Below are positions 11,580-24,300 of a stretch of 64,000 nucleotides of DNA, piece by piece; within the stretch, counting starts at the first letter, position 1; each line of letters opens with the position of its first letter. The notes under the pieces were generated by a model. That model was given only the letters and a program-made list of their open reading frames with translations, did not search any database and was not told where the DNA came from. The stretch comes from Cavenderia fasciculata. Taxonomy: Eukaryota > Evosea > Eumycetozoa > Acytosteliales > Cavenderiaceae. Both the position numbers and the translations under genes were made by a program. The stretch spans positions 2,542,001 through 2,606,000 of the forward strand of contig NW_004457624.1 of NCBI RefSeq assembly GCF_000203815.1, written 5' to 3'.

Positions 11580-12725
11580 GATTATTTTGTTTTGTTTGTT
11601 TGTTTGTTTGAAATTAAATGAATGTTGTTCAAACCCTCACCCTTTTAATGACAAAGGTTGTCGGAACCATGAAAAAAAAAAAGATTTTAAAAAAGATGGT
11701 TCCAGAACACTCAGATCTTGCCTCGTTTTCCGTGAATAAAATGGTTCTATGCATACCAACAAAGTACACATAATCAACATGGTATAATAATTATGAGCCT
11801 AAAATAATCAATTTATTTACAAACCATATAATAAATTTTTGTTGGTTCGAAAAATGACACCAAATCAAGGGGGCAGGGCTACTTACAATTTGATAAACCT
11901 AAATATATTAAAAAGATTGGGAAAAAACATGGATGATGGAAATTTGTAATTGTAATGTTTTGGTAAAGTTCAAGTCCGAGTAGTCAAGTAAAGTAGTTAG
12001 TTTTGGGACAAATAAGTTAAACACAAGGTCAAAAGTAAGTGTATAGTGTTTTTGTTTTTGTTTTTTTTAAGAAATAATTTTTGTTTTTTGTTTTTTTTTG
12101 TGTAAGTTTATGTAATTGTTAAGGTAAATGTTAACCGTTTTGCCAGTTAGCAAGTTGATAGATAGGATATGTCAGGTCAGTCTGGTAGTTTTGTAAGTGG
12201 GTGGTAATCGTGTGTAATTAGATTGATTGACGTGCCGGATAAGTGGGAAAAGTGGATAGATTAGAAAATGGAAAGGAGGGATAGACTAGGAGGAAAGGAA
12301 ATATAAATTATATTCATGTATTATATATACTATATATACACTATTTATCGATAGATTAGGGTGACGTGGTGAAGAATATAAAGAGAGAGGCGGTAACAAA
12401 ACCGTATGTTTTTTGAACCTTTTTGGTAGTAATGTCATTTGTCGTTTTGGGGTCATTATGTTGTTGTTGGTAGGGTTGGTTAGGGATGGAGGTTCAATAG
12501 GTTGATTATTGTTCCGATGATGGGTGATGATGATGGATTGATGTTGTTGGATTGTAGAAAAAAAAAAAAGAAAAAGTAGTATGTTTGTTGAACTGTGATG
12601 ATGGATGATAGTGATTGTATGTATGTGAACATTATATTATTATTATTATTATTTTTCTTTTTTTTTTTCTTTCTATATGTTGTTTTCTATTGTTGTTGTT
12701 GTTGTTTTCTATTTTTTGTTTTTTT
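11580..12725. other. gene-free region between epimerase and importin alpha genes
   Basis: About 1.1 kb, forming the promoter of the epimerase gene and the 3' UTR of importin alpha. An 8-bp inverted repeat, GGAACCAT at 11663-11670 and ATGGTTCC at 11696-11703, flanks an A-rich spacer about 85-125 bp before the epimerase start. A third ATGGTTC lies near 11741. The rest has T runs, GTTG repeats and ATTATT runs. No coding frame is supported. Confidence 0.55.
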
Positions 12726-14460
12726 TTATAATCCAAAGTTGGTATTTTGAACACCTTGGAAGGTGAAAGATGATCCGGTTGAGCTAACTTCTGGGACGAG
12801 TCCGTTGACTGATCCATTGTCTTCATCAAAGTAATTTGTACAGATTCTGTGGGCACGCTCATAGGTGTCCTTTAATTTGTGGTTTTGGAGTTCATTGATC
12901 TTGTTTACACCGCCGGCATCCTCTACGTATTCATAGTACAAGTTGGTTCCGTTTTGGCTCTCCTTCTTGCCCGATTGCAAAATATTCTCGATACCTTCCA
13001 AGGCGACGTTTATGATACGGGCGTCGTTGCATCTCAACAACTCACAAAGAGGTGGAATGCAGCCTTGACGGACAAGATATTCGATTTGTTGTGGGGAACC
13101 GCCCGAGGTGGCGTTGGAGATGGCCCAGGCAGCCTCCTTCTTGATCTCAAACTCGGCATTCTTGAGGAGGTTGACGAGAGCGGGGATGATGTTGGCGTCG
13201 ATGACGTCTTGGATCTGCTTCTTGTTGCCGGCAGTGATGTTGGAGATGGTCCAGCATGCTTCCTTCTTGATGGCCTTCTTTGGGTTGGTCAAGAGGTTGC
13301 CGAGGAGGGGCAAGGCAGACACGTTGAGGATGACCTGGGTTTGCGAGTCGTCACCAGTGACGATGTTACCGACGGTACGGAGAGCTGGGGTTTGGACGGC
13401 AATCGAGAGATGTTCGAGGAGCTCGACCATACGACGACACACTTGGGCGTCGATAACAGCTTGGATCTTCTCGTTTGGACCGTCCGAGAGGTAAGAGAGG
13501 GCCCAACAGGCGTCAATAAGAACTTCCTCGTCGAGATGGTAGATGAGTTGGGCGAGCACTGGCAAGGCAATCTTGACCAATTCAAAGCTTGGGGCTGGCT
13601 TGCCTCTGCAAAAGTTGGATAATGTCCAAGTGGCATTACGGATCATCGACAACTTGGGTGGGTTTGGTGACATCAATTGGGTGAGGAGGGGTGGGAGGGC
13701 ACCGTTACGGAGTACCAAGTCACGGCATTCGCAAGAGTCACCGGCAATATTACCCAAGGCCCAGACGGCTTGTTCTCTGACGTCGTCGTTTGGTGAGTTT
13801 AACAAGAAAACAAACACTGAAACGGCTCCACTTTCAATGACAACCTTGGTTTGTTCCGGAGATCCAGATGCAATGTTGGTCAATGCCCAAGCAGCTTCAA
13901 ATTGTAATTGTGGAAAGTTGCTCATTTGCAAGAATTGAACAAATCTTGGTACTACTCCAGTTGCAATAACTTCTTCAATTGGTGGTGATCTCTCTGTGAA
14001 ATAGTAGTAAGAAAATTAATATTAATATTAGGTGTATTGAAAATACAAAATCAAATCATCATCATCTCAATGACAACAACATACCAATTGAAAGTAATTT
14101 TCTAAAAGCAATGGTTGATTGTAAAATGCTGTCTGGAATATTAGACATAACTCCTTGTACCAATGCTGGTAAACTTTCCAACTGTTGTATAAATATACAA
14201 ATAGATAGACAGAGAATAGAAATGTTAGTCATCATCATATGATATATTTTGCTTCCTTCTTCTTCTTCTTTTGTTTCTCTCTATCTTACCTTTTGGTTGG
14301 TAGCAGGGTCCAATCTGATATTTCTCTTCTTTACTAAACTTTCCTCTCTCTTGGACTTTCTGATGGACAAAGCCAACTCTTCACGCTTTCTACGAGCATC
14401 GTCGGCATCGACGCTCTTCTTGAATTGACTCTTTCTTTGGTCTTGTTTAGATCTCAACAT
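12726..14460 (-). CDS. importin subunit alpha (karyopherin alpha)
   Basis: Three exons, 14290-14460, 14085-14181 and 12726-13993 (complement), encode 511 residues, the usual family length. The first 57 residues are the importin-beta-binding domain, rich in basic residues ([20 protein letters not shown]). Ten or so armadillo repeats follow. Their asparagine-tryptophan ladder is visible in repeated [58 protein letters not shown] and [12 protein letters not shown]. These grooves bind classical nuclear localisation signals. The protein carries cargo into the nucleus with importin beta. Codon use is G/C-rich compared with neighbours, as expected for a highly expressed gene; that also keeps a long antisense frame open. 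Confidence 0.97.
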
Positions 14461-15566
14461 GATTACTAATTCTTACACTAACTAACTATCTATTATTTAA
14501 TCTTTGAATTATTCCTTCTTGTTTGTTGTACTGTTAGCTGTTGACTTTGATACAGGTTTGAAACAAGTTGTAAAAAATTCTACAGAGAGAAGAAAAAAAT
14601 AGAATAAAAGAGAAAAAGAGAAAGGAGAGTAAGTAAACTAGTTTTATGTATTCAATGAAAGAGTGGATGGACAACGACGATAACTATAACTATATATATA
14701 TATATATATAGATATATATATATAGATATTTACAACTGATATAAATCAATTGGTTGATTGGTTGGTTGATTATTTTTCGTTATTATTATTATTATGAGAT
14801 ATTAATAAACAAACAAACAACAATCAAATTAAAATATAAAGTATTGTCAATTTCCTACTTGCTGTTTGATGTATTTTTGATGTGAAACAATCGCTCTTCT
14901 CTTTTCAATCTTGGTAATATTGCTGGTTGTTTGTTTGTTTGTTTGTTGAAAGAAGAGGAATAATGAATGAACAAAAAAATAATAATACGAATAAATTTTC
15001 AACAATAATAAATAAAATATTTTGAATGAACAAAGGTGGTAACAGAGCGAAATAGACAGACAAGAGAGAGGGGGTGTTGTTGAATTGGATTTAGTGTCTA
15101 CCTGTTTGTTGAATGTGTCACGCGTTGTTTTATAGATTATATGATTGTTGTTATTGTTGAGCTTCTATATAGTCTTTCTCTCTCTCTTCTATGATGTTTC
15201 GTTATATTTCCTAAGGGTTTATATAATATATCTGTTATCCTTTCTTTTTTTTTCTCTTTCAACAAAGTATATCACAACGACTACGACTACTACTACTACT
15301 GTGCTATATTCTACTCTCTGGTTGTATTAAAGTTGATAGATATTCTTACTTTAGGTTAATGTGTTTGAGAGTAATCTTTTTATAATAATAAATTCGCATT
15401 CCAAACACAAAAGCCACAAAAAGGGGTGTGACTTCGAAGCGAAAAAAAAAAAAAAAAAAAGAAAAAGTGTCTGCTGTAGTTCAGCCAATACACCAAAAAG
15501 CGGGACATACTATCCAGAGTGTAATTGATTAAATATATATTTATTTTTAAAGTAATATGGTTTAAA
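14461..15566. other. importin alpha promoter and SPT6 3' UTR
   Basis: About 1.1 kb between the importin alpha start and the SPT6 stop. It contains an AT-dinucleotide run at about 14693-14727, GTTT and GATT repeats, pyrimidine-rich DNA near 15170-15260, and an A-run of about 19 at 15440-15460 close to the SPT6 end. No gene is supported. Confidence 0.6.
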
Positions 15567-18500
15567 TTAATCCCATTGACTTTGATGATCATCCCATGGT
15601 TGTTGTTGAGGTGGTTGTTGTCTGTATGGTTGTTGTTGTTGTTGTTGTTGGTTAAAAGGTGTTTGTTGTTGTTGTTGTTGTTGGTATGGCATTTGTGGTT
15701 GTTGTTGTTGTTGTGGCTGGAATTGACTGTATGGAGCTTGTGGGGGTTGTTGATTCCATCCACCTGGTTGTTGTTGTTGAGGCATAGGTGGTTGTCTGTA
15801 TGGTTGTTGTTGTTGTTGTTGTGGTTGCTGTGAAGGGTATCCTTGTTGTGGAGCCATTTGAGGTGGTTGTCCTCTAAAGTCTCTGTTGTCGTATCTTGGT
15901 TGCTGTTGTTGTTGTTGTTGTTGGTAGGGCATTTGTGGTGGTTGTTGAGATCCAGGGAATGGGTCTCTTCTGTCCGAGTAGACTTGTTGAGGTGGGTAAT
16001 TGTTGGTTGGTTGTGGCCATCCACTTTGTGGTTGTTGTGATGGTGGTGGTCTGCTGTTGTACGACGATATTGGTGGTTGTTGGGATGGATAGTTGTTGTT
16101 GTTGTTGTTGTTGTTGTTGTAGGATTGTTGAGGTTGTTGAGGTTGTTGAGACCATCCACTTGATTGAGCGGGTGGTTTGTACGCAGACAAAGAGTTGTTA
16201 TTGTTGTTGGCAACTGAAGTAGGAGAAGGTTTGTTGACAGGTGGACGTTGCAAAGAAGACATTTGTTGGTGTTGTTGTTGAGCTGCTTGTTGTTGCAACA
16301 ATTGAGCATAGTTGTTTTTAAAGTGCTTGATCAACTCGTCGAGCGAGGCGTACATCTTTTTACGCATTTCAAATCCTTCGGGCTTGACGAGGATGTATTC
16401 GTGACGCGGACTGTTGGATGGTACGTGGTAGAGCACAATGTAGCCGGGACGTTCAATGGCAATACCAAAGCGGTAGGGGATGTGCTTGGGATTCTTGCTC
16501 TTTTCCTTGCGCATAAACTCGTCGATCTCGTCCTTGGAGCCGCTCTTCCAGTAGCGGTGTGTCTTGACGTCGTTGAGGTTGTTGATGAGATACTCGACGT
16601 GACGCGCCAAGATTTCGTCCAAACTGTCAAACTTGGTCTCGCCCATATAGAACGACTTTCCAAGACTGACGGCATTGGGCTTGTCGGCCTCCTTGATGTC
16701 GTGGTGCAGAATGATGCCATCCCAAAACTTGAACGTGACGGTGATGTGGTCGTGACCGCGACTGCTTGGACGGAGGATAGCTTCTCCGACAGGCTTGTCC
16801 TTGAGATACTTTTCCGCTTCCATAAAGTTCATCGACTTCCAGAGTGGATGGACGACATTACGTTTTTGTCTGGCTTCCTTCTTTGGCACTGGTCTTCTTT
16901 CAACGAGAGCCTTGGAGTTGCCGTTGTTGCCGCCAGACAACGATGTCATGGTCAAGAGAGCCGTTGGAGGGGTTGGATCGAGATTGAGGTACTTGTTGTC
17001 ACCGTTCATCTTGAGGTCGTGGTAGATCATGTCCTCCCACTTGCTAATGTCCATGTCTGATGGCTTGCAGGATAATGTTACATTGAATCTCTCCTTGTCG
17101 ACAGATTTGACTCTGCACGAGAGCGTGGTGCCACGTGGGAACGATTTGGTGTCTCCAGTGTCACTGATACAGTCCGATGGGATGACTGCTTCCAAACCAT
17201 TTTCAAGTCTACATCTAACACCTTCCGGTGAGTTACGAATGGTAGACACTGATACCAATGTACCCGATTTAAAGGTTTCATCGGTTTCACCAGTCAACCA
17301 AGTGAATATTTGATCATATGTTGGTGGATGATAATAATTTCTAATATCTGCAAACGGTGATGTCAATTCATTCTTGATCATATATAATACCTTTTTCTTT
17401 TGTGTATTATTTCTACTTTCTAAAATATCTGCAAATGCATCCAAATCTAAAAAGAAAAATAAAAAGAATAAATTAAAATATGTTCTCTTTTATCTTTTTC
17501 TTTCTTTTGTTTTCTAAATTTACCAATTAATTCCAATTTGTTTGGTTTTGTCATAATTTCACTAACAAATTCAATAACAGATGAATCTTCATGGAAATCA
17601 ACTGATTTATCAAGAGCATCAGCAGCAATCTTATAAGCCGAAGTATAATCTTCTGGATGAATTCTAGTATCATCAAGTGGATCTAAAGAAAAATAAAATA
17701 ATTTAATAAATATTATTATTAGTTTGATTTCTTTCTTTCTTTTTTTTTTTATCTTTATCTTTTTTTTTTTTTTGAACATACTAAAATCTCTATAATCATC
17801 GAAATATTTTTCTCTAATTTGAATAAAACCTATACAATTTTTATATACAACATCTTGACCATTTAATAATTTTTCGATAGTTGTTCTTGAAGAGATGAAA
17901 CCGCCACGACGAATGACAGAGTTTAAAAGGGCTTGGGCCTTTCTAGAGCCGAGACCTGCAACAAACTGGAGAGGTCCAGCTGCAAATTTGTGACGAATAA
18001 ACTTGTTAATGTCGACGCCGACGGCATTGACGACATTGATAAAGCATCTGTGAAGAAGTTTCAAGAGATAGTCTTTTCCAATCATATCTTGAAGTGGATT
18101 AAGCTTGAGATAGAGAATATCGTTGGTGGAGCCAACGCAGAGGTTCGAGTACTCTGTCAATGGATCCAAGGCACATCGACCGACGGCGATGGCGTGCTTG
18201 AGCACAGCAGGATACTCTTTGAATTCATCGGTGAGTTTAGCATTGTTTTGGAGGGCCAGACCGATTTCGGGGTTGGCAAAGTAGACGTCGACCGACTTTT
18301 TGAGTGCATTGTCGTCGGTTAGACGATTGACATGGTCACGTACAACATCGAGGAGTTGACGACTCTCCATTTCAGTGCCCGATACCAACACGAGACGTGG
18401 TTGGTGTTGCTTGAGCATCTGGTGGAGACGGGCGTCGTCGTCTTGCTTCTTGCCCTGTACCATAGTCTCGCCAACACGGTCACACAAAAAGTCAAACTTG

Positions 18501-20955
18501 GCGTGTGCAACCACTTCGGCTTCAGAGTCGAGTACGACTGCCATGGTGGGGATCTTTCCACTTCCCCAACAAAACGACATGATCTTGAATGTACGCTTAC
18601 GGTTGTTGTTATCGTCTGACTCATACTCATCGTCGTCATCGTCAGACGACGAGTTGTTTTGTGGCTGCCATGGTGCGACACGCAACTTTTCCTCGAGTGA
18701 CTTGGCACACTCAAAGGCAACACGGTTGGATGCTTCGGTGAGCAACTTGTTACGGATTTCCTTGTCAAACAGGGGGTAGAGGAACTTGGTGAGTGCGTCA
18801 GCCAAGATACTGCGACGCTCCTTGTTCCATTGCTGCGAGATGGCGCTGGTTCCATCCGACAAGTACAACGAATCCATTTCAGGTAGAATGGTGTTGATGT
18901 GGACAGTCGAGGGGATGCCAATCGACGTCTTGATATATCCTTCCTTCTCGGCCTTGAGAATCAACAAATACTGTGTGTCGTCAAATTGGAGGAATGGTTT
19001 CTCACGGATATTCTTGACAGTGATGTATGGGTGGAATGCGTCAATCTCTTTGAATCCATGTGGAGTGGGTGTCGTGGTGATGTATGCATAACGACGGTAA
19101 ATGACACGGATCGACTGACGCACATTGGGATCGAATCCAATGTCGTGTGCCATGAGATATCGTGTCGCTTTGAGCACCTCTTCCATCGTGTCTGCTTCGA
19201 GACAGATAAACTGAGTGGCAGCAGTCGACGGATCCTCAGAGTGATCGGTTGGCATATTGGTCATGAAATTGTCCATCAAATTGATGCCAAACTCTTGTGC
19301 CGACATACCATAGTACTTGAGAAACTCGCAGAGTCCAGCCTTGGCATAGATGGTGTACAGATCTCTCTTGATGGCACGCTTGAAACGTGGCTGTTGGGTG
19401 GGGGGTGGGTTAAAGTCCTCGCCGTTGGTCAAGAGGTTTCGGTTGATGTTGTTTTGGTCCAATCCATTGACCCATTGGAAGAGATCGTAGAAATCGGCAA
19501 TACCCTCCTCTGACTTGCACTCTCTGACACTGGACAGGTAGTGTTCGAGTCGTGGATTGTTGTTGATGATACCTTCCAAGTTGCGCTTAGAGTTGACAAG
19601 ATGCGCCCACTTTTCATCGAGGTCATAGATGTTCCAAAGATCCTGTAGTGTAAAGTATGTCTCGAATATATCCTTTTTGTATGTGTAGATAAAGGGTACC
19701 TCTAAAAGATCACGTTGGATAAATTTAAGTATACTCGAGATGGTTTCAATCTGTCTCAAGTCTCTACTATCCTTTGAACTATATGCCATCTCATAGATCC
19801 ATTCTGCTTCTTCATATGTTTGTTTTTCTCCTGAATAATTTGTACCTTTTCGAGTCTAAACAGAAATAGAAAATAGATTAGAAACAAATGATTTAATCAT
19901 GTGACAGACATATATATATATATAAATATTTACTTGTAATCTTTCAGGAACATTTTTCTTTCTAATATCTTCATCGGCATCTGTAAAATGTTTTTCTTCT
20001 AAAAGACTTGGTTCGTATTGTTCTTTGATGAGTGACAATGCATCTTTTTGTGGAACATCTCCAGATACATCTTCGTCTCCAAAGATTCCTTCATATATTC
20101 TATTATTTTTACTTGATCTGTTACTTCTGTGGATTGGTTTGTTATGTGAATCTACAACAAAATCGTCCATTTCATCTTCTGATTCTTCTCCAATATCACC
20201 ATCATATCCTCTATCATCTCTAATCTTTCCTGAATCTAAATAAAAGATATGAGTAAAAGATAAACAAAGTCGACTTGATTTAAGAATTTAAATTACATAC
20301 CATCTTCATCAAGTAAATCATCTATAGAATCTCTACCAGTATCACCAACTTTCATTTTCTTTAATCTATGTAATTTGCCAGCATCCTTGGCAGCTTTCTT
20401 TTCTTCTCTTCTTTTTCTTCTTTCTTCTTTTCTGCGTCTTCTCTCTTCTGGGTCTTCGTGCTTTCGACCATGTTTACGGTCTCCATGATCTCCATCTTCA
20501 TCTGACTCTTCGTCCTTGTCTACGACGAAATCATCGTATTGGTATCGATCGAGATCTTCATCTTCGTCCTCTTCACTGCTGTCGCGAAAGCTACCTGCAT
20601 CGCTTTCCTCGGCCTCCATGTCATGGTGATCACTCTTTTTAGTCTTTCTCTTTTTTGTTGCTCCAATCTCCTCTTCCTCCATATCTTGGTCTCTATTCTC
20701 CTTATCACTCATTGATTCTTCATGATGATCTTTTTCTCCTACAGAATGACTATCATCTTCGTCATCACTATAGTTATCTATTTATAAATAGATAGATAAC
20801 AAATATTATAACAAATAAATAATGATAAGTTAGTTAATAAATGAAATAGTTTATTGTTATATATTTCTATCTATTTAATATGATAAGATCGATAGATAGA
20901 TATCAAAGAGATCTATCTCTTTGGTTTTTTCTCGTCTAAACCTACTCTTGTTCAT
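15567..20955 (-). CDS. spt6: transcription elongation factor SPT6
   Basis: Six exons (complement): 20946-20955 (tentative), 20301-20777, 19934-20235, 17782-19855, 17524-17682 and 15567-17446, about 1,633 residues. SPT6 is the histone chaperone that travels with RNA polymerase II. The acidic N-terminus (EEDEDEDLD, DKDEESDEDGD) is typical. The central part holds the helical, YqgF-like and helix-hairpin-helix regions (GLGSRKAQALLNSVIRRGG). An S1 domain lies at about 1068-1140 (TFKSGTLVSVSTIRN). Tandem SH2 domains lie at about 1200-1390, with GEAILRPSSRG carrying the phosphate-binding Arg. The C-terminus from about 1393 is a Gln/Pro/Asn-rich tail with repeated PQQQ and MPYQQQ. Start choice: acidic coding sequence continues upstream of the Met at 20712, so I join a 10-bp exon MNK at 20946-20955; that join is uncertain. 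Confidence 0.93.
20904..20923. promoter_or_regulatory. 9-bp inverted repeat near the SPT6 5' end
   Basis: CAAAGAGAT (20904-20912) and ATCTCTTTG (20915-20923) are perfect inverted arms with a 2-bp spacer. They lie in the proposed first intron or 5' UTR of SPT6. It could be a dimeric factor site or a 5' UTR hairpin. Confidence 0.35.
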
Positions 20956-21358
20956 TGTTGATTAAATAATAGATAGCTGATGTGATGATAATGTTGCTAT
21001 CAGTCGTAGAGATACTATTTATACACTTCTATCTGCTTTCTACTACTATTATATATTATATATCTACAACCAACTACAATAACAATAACAATGAACTCAA
21101 TTCATTTATTTCTGAACATATTTGAAGTTGGTTTTTTTTTATTTTTTTTTTTTTGGAAGTTTCGCCTTTCCTGATTTTTTTGTCAAGCCCTGACTTTGAT
21201 TTATTCGGTTAAAAGAAGGTGGAGTATTGAGATCAGAAACCGAGAGTATTTTGGTTTATAATATATACTTAAAAATATAAATACTTTGATATATGATTAG
21301 AATAATCAAACATATATTATTTTGGAAGGTTGTTTCCTTTCGTTTGTTTAACTTTTAT
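20956..21358. other. SPT6 upstream region and SZT2 3' end
   Basis: 403 bp of A/T-rich DNA with ACAATA repeats near 21080 and T-runs near 21130-21180. It serves as the SPT6 promoter and SZT2 3' UTR. Nothing else is seen. Confidence 0.6.
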
Positions 21359-24300
21359 TTAAATATAAGTGTTATTGGATTTGAGTAATTCAGTCCACAA
21401 ATAATGACAGAGAGTATTGACAAGTTGAGAGGCATGTAAAAATTCTTGTTCATCAATTTCTTCTAGATTACAATTGTTGGCACCTTCTTTACGACATACA
21501 AAGGCATCTGATTCCTTTTCACGTTCATTGTATACCAATTCCAACATGAGACAGTCTACATTTGGGTTGAGAATGAAGAGATGTTTATCTGCGTCATTGT
21601 GAAGTTGACGAATACGATCACCACACGTCTTGACGAGATAGGAACATAACCCAACCCATACATGACCCATATTTTGGAATAGATTGATATTGGGTGAGAC
21701 TAGGTCAATATCCATGGTCTTGATTGATTTTCTCTTGACCAAATGTGTGAACTGGCTAAACTCGGCAATGGTAAGAGCAGGTTCGTATGGATTTCCACGT
21801 AAAAGTTTGTTCCAGAGACGATCACGTTGAAAGTTGATACTGGCCTTTGTAATAATCTTGGAGAGTTTGGTACGTACCCATTCCTCGTTGATGCTCATTT
21901 GTTTGTTGGCTCGTTCAATATGATCGACTGATTTGGGGTTCATCACATGATGTGCAGATGGAGCATGTGACTGAGACTCTTTGTGGTGTTTGGGCGGTAG
22001 TGGTGATAGGTTTGGATTAGAGTTCCAAGACTGTTGTTGGTGTTGTTTAGTGCTAGAGGTATTACTACTACTACTTGGCATTGTGAGGTGTTGGTTATTT
22101 ACAGGATGAAGCGGTGAAAAATGGTCGAGACGTGGGAATGTAGTATCGGTCGCTGTCTTTATAATAATGTATTGGAGTTGAATTTGGTATTTTGAATCCT
22201 CCATAATGAGGGATGGAATGACTGTTGTAGAGTTGTTGGACAGCTTCAACATATCCTTTTGGTCTTGGCCATCTTCATCTTGTTGTTTAGTATTCAAACA
22301 AAATACAACAACATCCCATGTAAAGGATGGTGATCCTGAGTCTGGAGACGTTGTACCACCAGGAATCGAAAAGAAAAGTGCCGGGAAGATACCTTTTTCA
22401 TCGAGATGTGAGATTTGATAGTGTTGTACACTCTTGGTCAAATACTCAAACAAATAGATTGGCTCGATTGACACACCCAACGACATGATCGATTGATGTA
22501 GATGGCCAAAGGCATGTGCTGGAGGCTTGGGATAGTATCGCGACAACGACTGCATCATCTCGACAAAGTATTTGGCCGGTGGTGATACTTGTGGTTCGTG
22601 GTGGAGGGGTGAAGCAGGGGCAGACGACGACACATTGTTAACTCTTGGTGACTCTCCTGCTCTATCCTTTTGATGTGGTGAGTAATAGATGTGATTGTTG
22701 TGCAAAAAGTCATAGATCTGGCGTATGTGAAAGTCATAGACAAACGAGTTGAGATGCAGTTCGTGTGTGAATCTGCCATACTCTTCGGCAAACATATTGC
22801 TCAGATTCTTGGTGGTTGTTTGCAGATTGCTGCCTTGGGCGGTTGGTTGCAGCACGGCAAACAATTCACACGTCACTGACAAGTCACGGAACCCAATCTT
22901 GATGAGAAGCGATCCACCCTTGAACGTTTGCTGGAGATAGGCACGCAACGATCGTTTGGCAGTGGCAATGTACTCGTTTCGAGTGTCTGCTTCATCATTG
23001 TTGATGGTGATGATGATCTTGGCACTTTGCAACATCTTTTCCATGTAGTGAATGTACTCTCCCAGGAAAAACTCCATTGTCTTGCCCTTCCAGTCACCCT
23101 GACTCGTGAGTGATCTTTCAGACATGACCAGATAGGGCAGAGCATTGCCTTTGAGTGGTGCATGAACAATACCAACCAACGCTGGTGAGATTAAATGTGG
23201 TGGGTTATTGGCTGTCTGTTGATTACCGATTTGTTCTCTCGACGAATGACTTCCATCAAGATACTCGTCATAGAGGAACGGTACACATCTAAAGTGCACC
23301 AATCTAGACATTTTAATGATACTCTCGAGGTGATGTTTGGATGGTGATTTATCAGTATCGACAAAGAATGAACGTGCCTGTGAAAACAATGCTTTGGCCT
23401 CTGCAGCCTTTTCAACTTGATTGGCCAATGCTTTGATCTGGCCTACATATCGTTGTACTGGATCAGCAATGATTGGTAGTACAGTTGGTTGCTGTAATAG
23501 TTGAGTGTTTTGAATACTATTGTCACGTAGAATAGTGTCAAATTCTGGTAATGACTTTTTGGCCGTTGGTTGATTGGATGATGGTGTAGTTGTAGTTGTT
23601 GGATTGGCTGGTGTTGAAGAATTACTCTTGTTTCCAGTCGAGGTAGTTGTGGTTGTCGACGTAGCAGCAGTAGCAGGTGTATTATTATTTGCAGGTGTCG
23701 TCGTACTTGTAGTGGTATTCGTCGTAGGAGCAGCACTGGTCATGGGAGTTGTAGGAGTTGGTAAACCAAGAGCAGCGGGAGTGGCAGTCAAAGAAGATGA
23801 TTTAATCATTCCTCTTGGTGCACTGGCAGGAGGAGGGTTGTTACCTACAAGAGAATAAGGAAGCTTCTTTGGAGTAGATGGATAATTAACAAACAAGTCA
23901 ACATTTTCATAGGTGTATCTAACAATAGACTGGCTTCTGGCATCGGGGAAAAAGGAACTAATGGTTTGGTTGACAAAGTGTGGTTGAACGTGATTGAATA
24001 ATCCCATCTTTTGGTGGAGCACATTGTTGAGCAGTGTTCGACGTAATGCCTTCCAAGTTTGTATACGATTGAGACCGGCTTGCAAAAGATCCAATTTAGA
24101 CTGACTCCAATTATAAGTGTGTATATAGAATTGGTTTGCTTTGATCGTAGCGATAATAGAACATGTACGGTGGATAGGTTGGACAAGTTGGGGATCCTTG
24201 ATGTGTGGATAATACAAATAATCGTCCGAGATGACAGATTGTTGTGAGGAAGAAGAAGGTGGTCCCTTGACAATAGCATTGGTACTACCAGTGATAGAAG

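Noticed and set aside
12879-13622. 247-codon open frame antisense to importin alpha
   Set aside because: Arises from the biased codon use of the highly expressed sense gene; the translation has no recognisable domain.
16248-17060. 270-codon open frame antisense to SPT6
   Set aside because: Covers the SH2 region on the other strand; sense coding is unambiguous.
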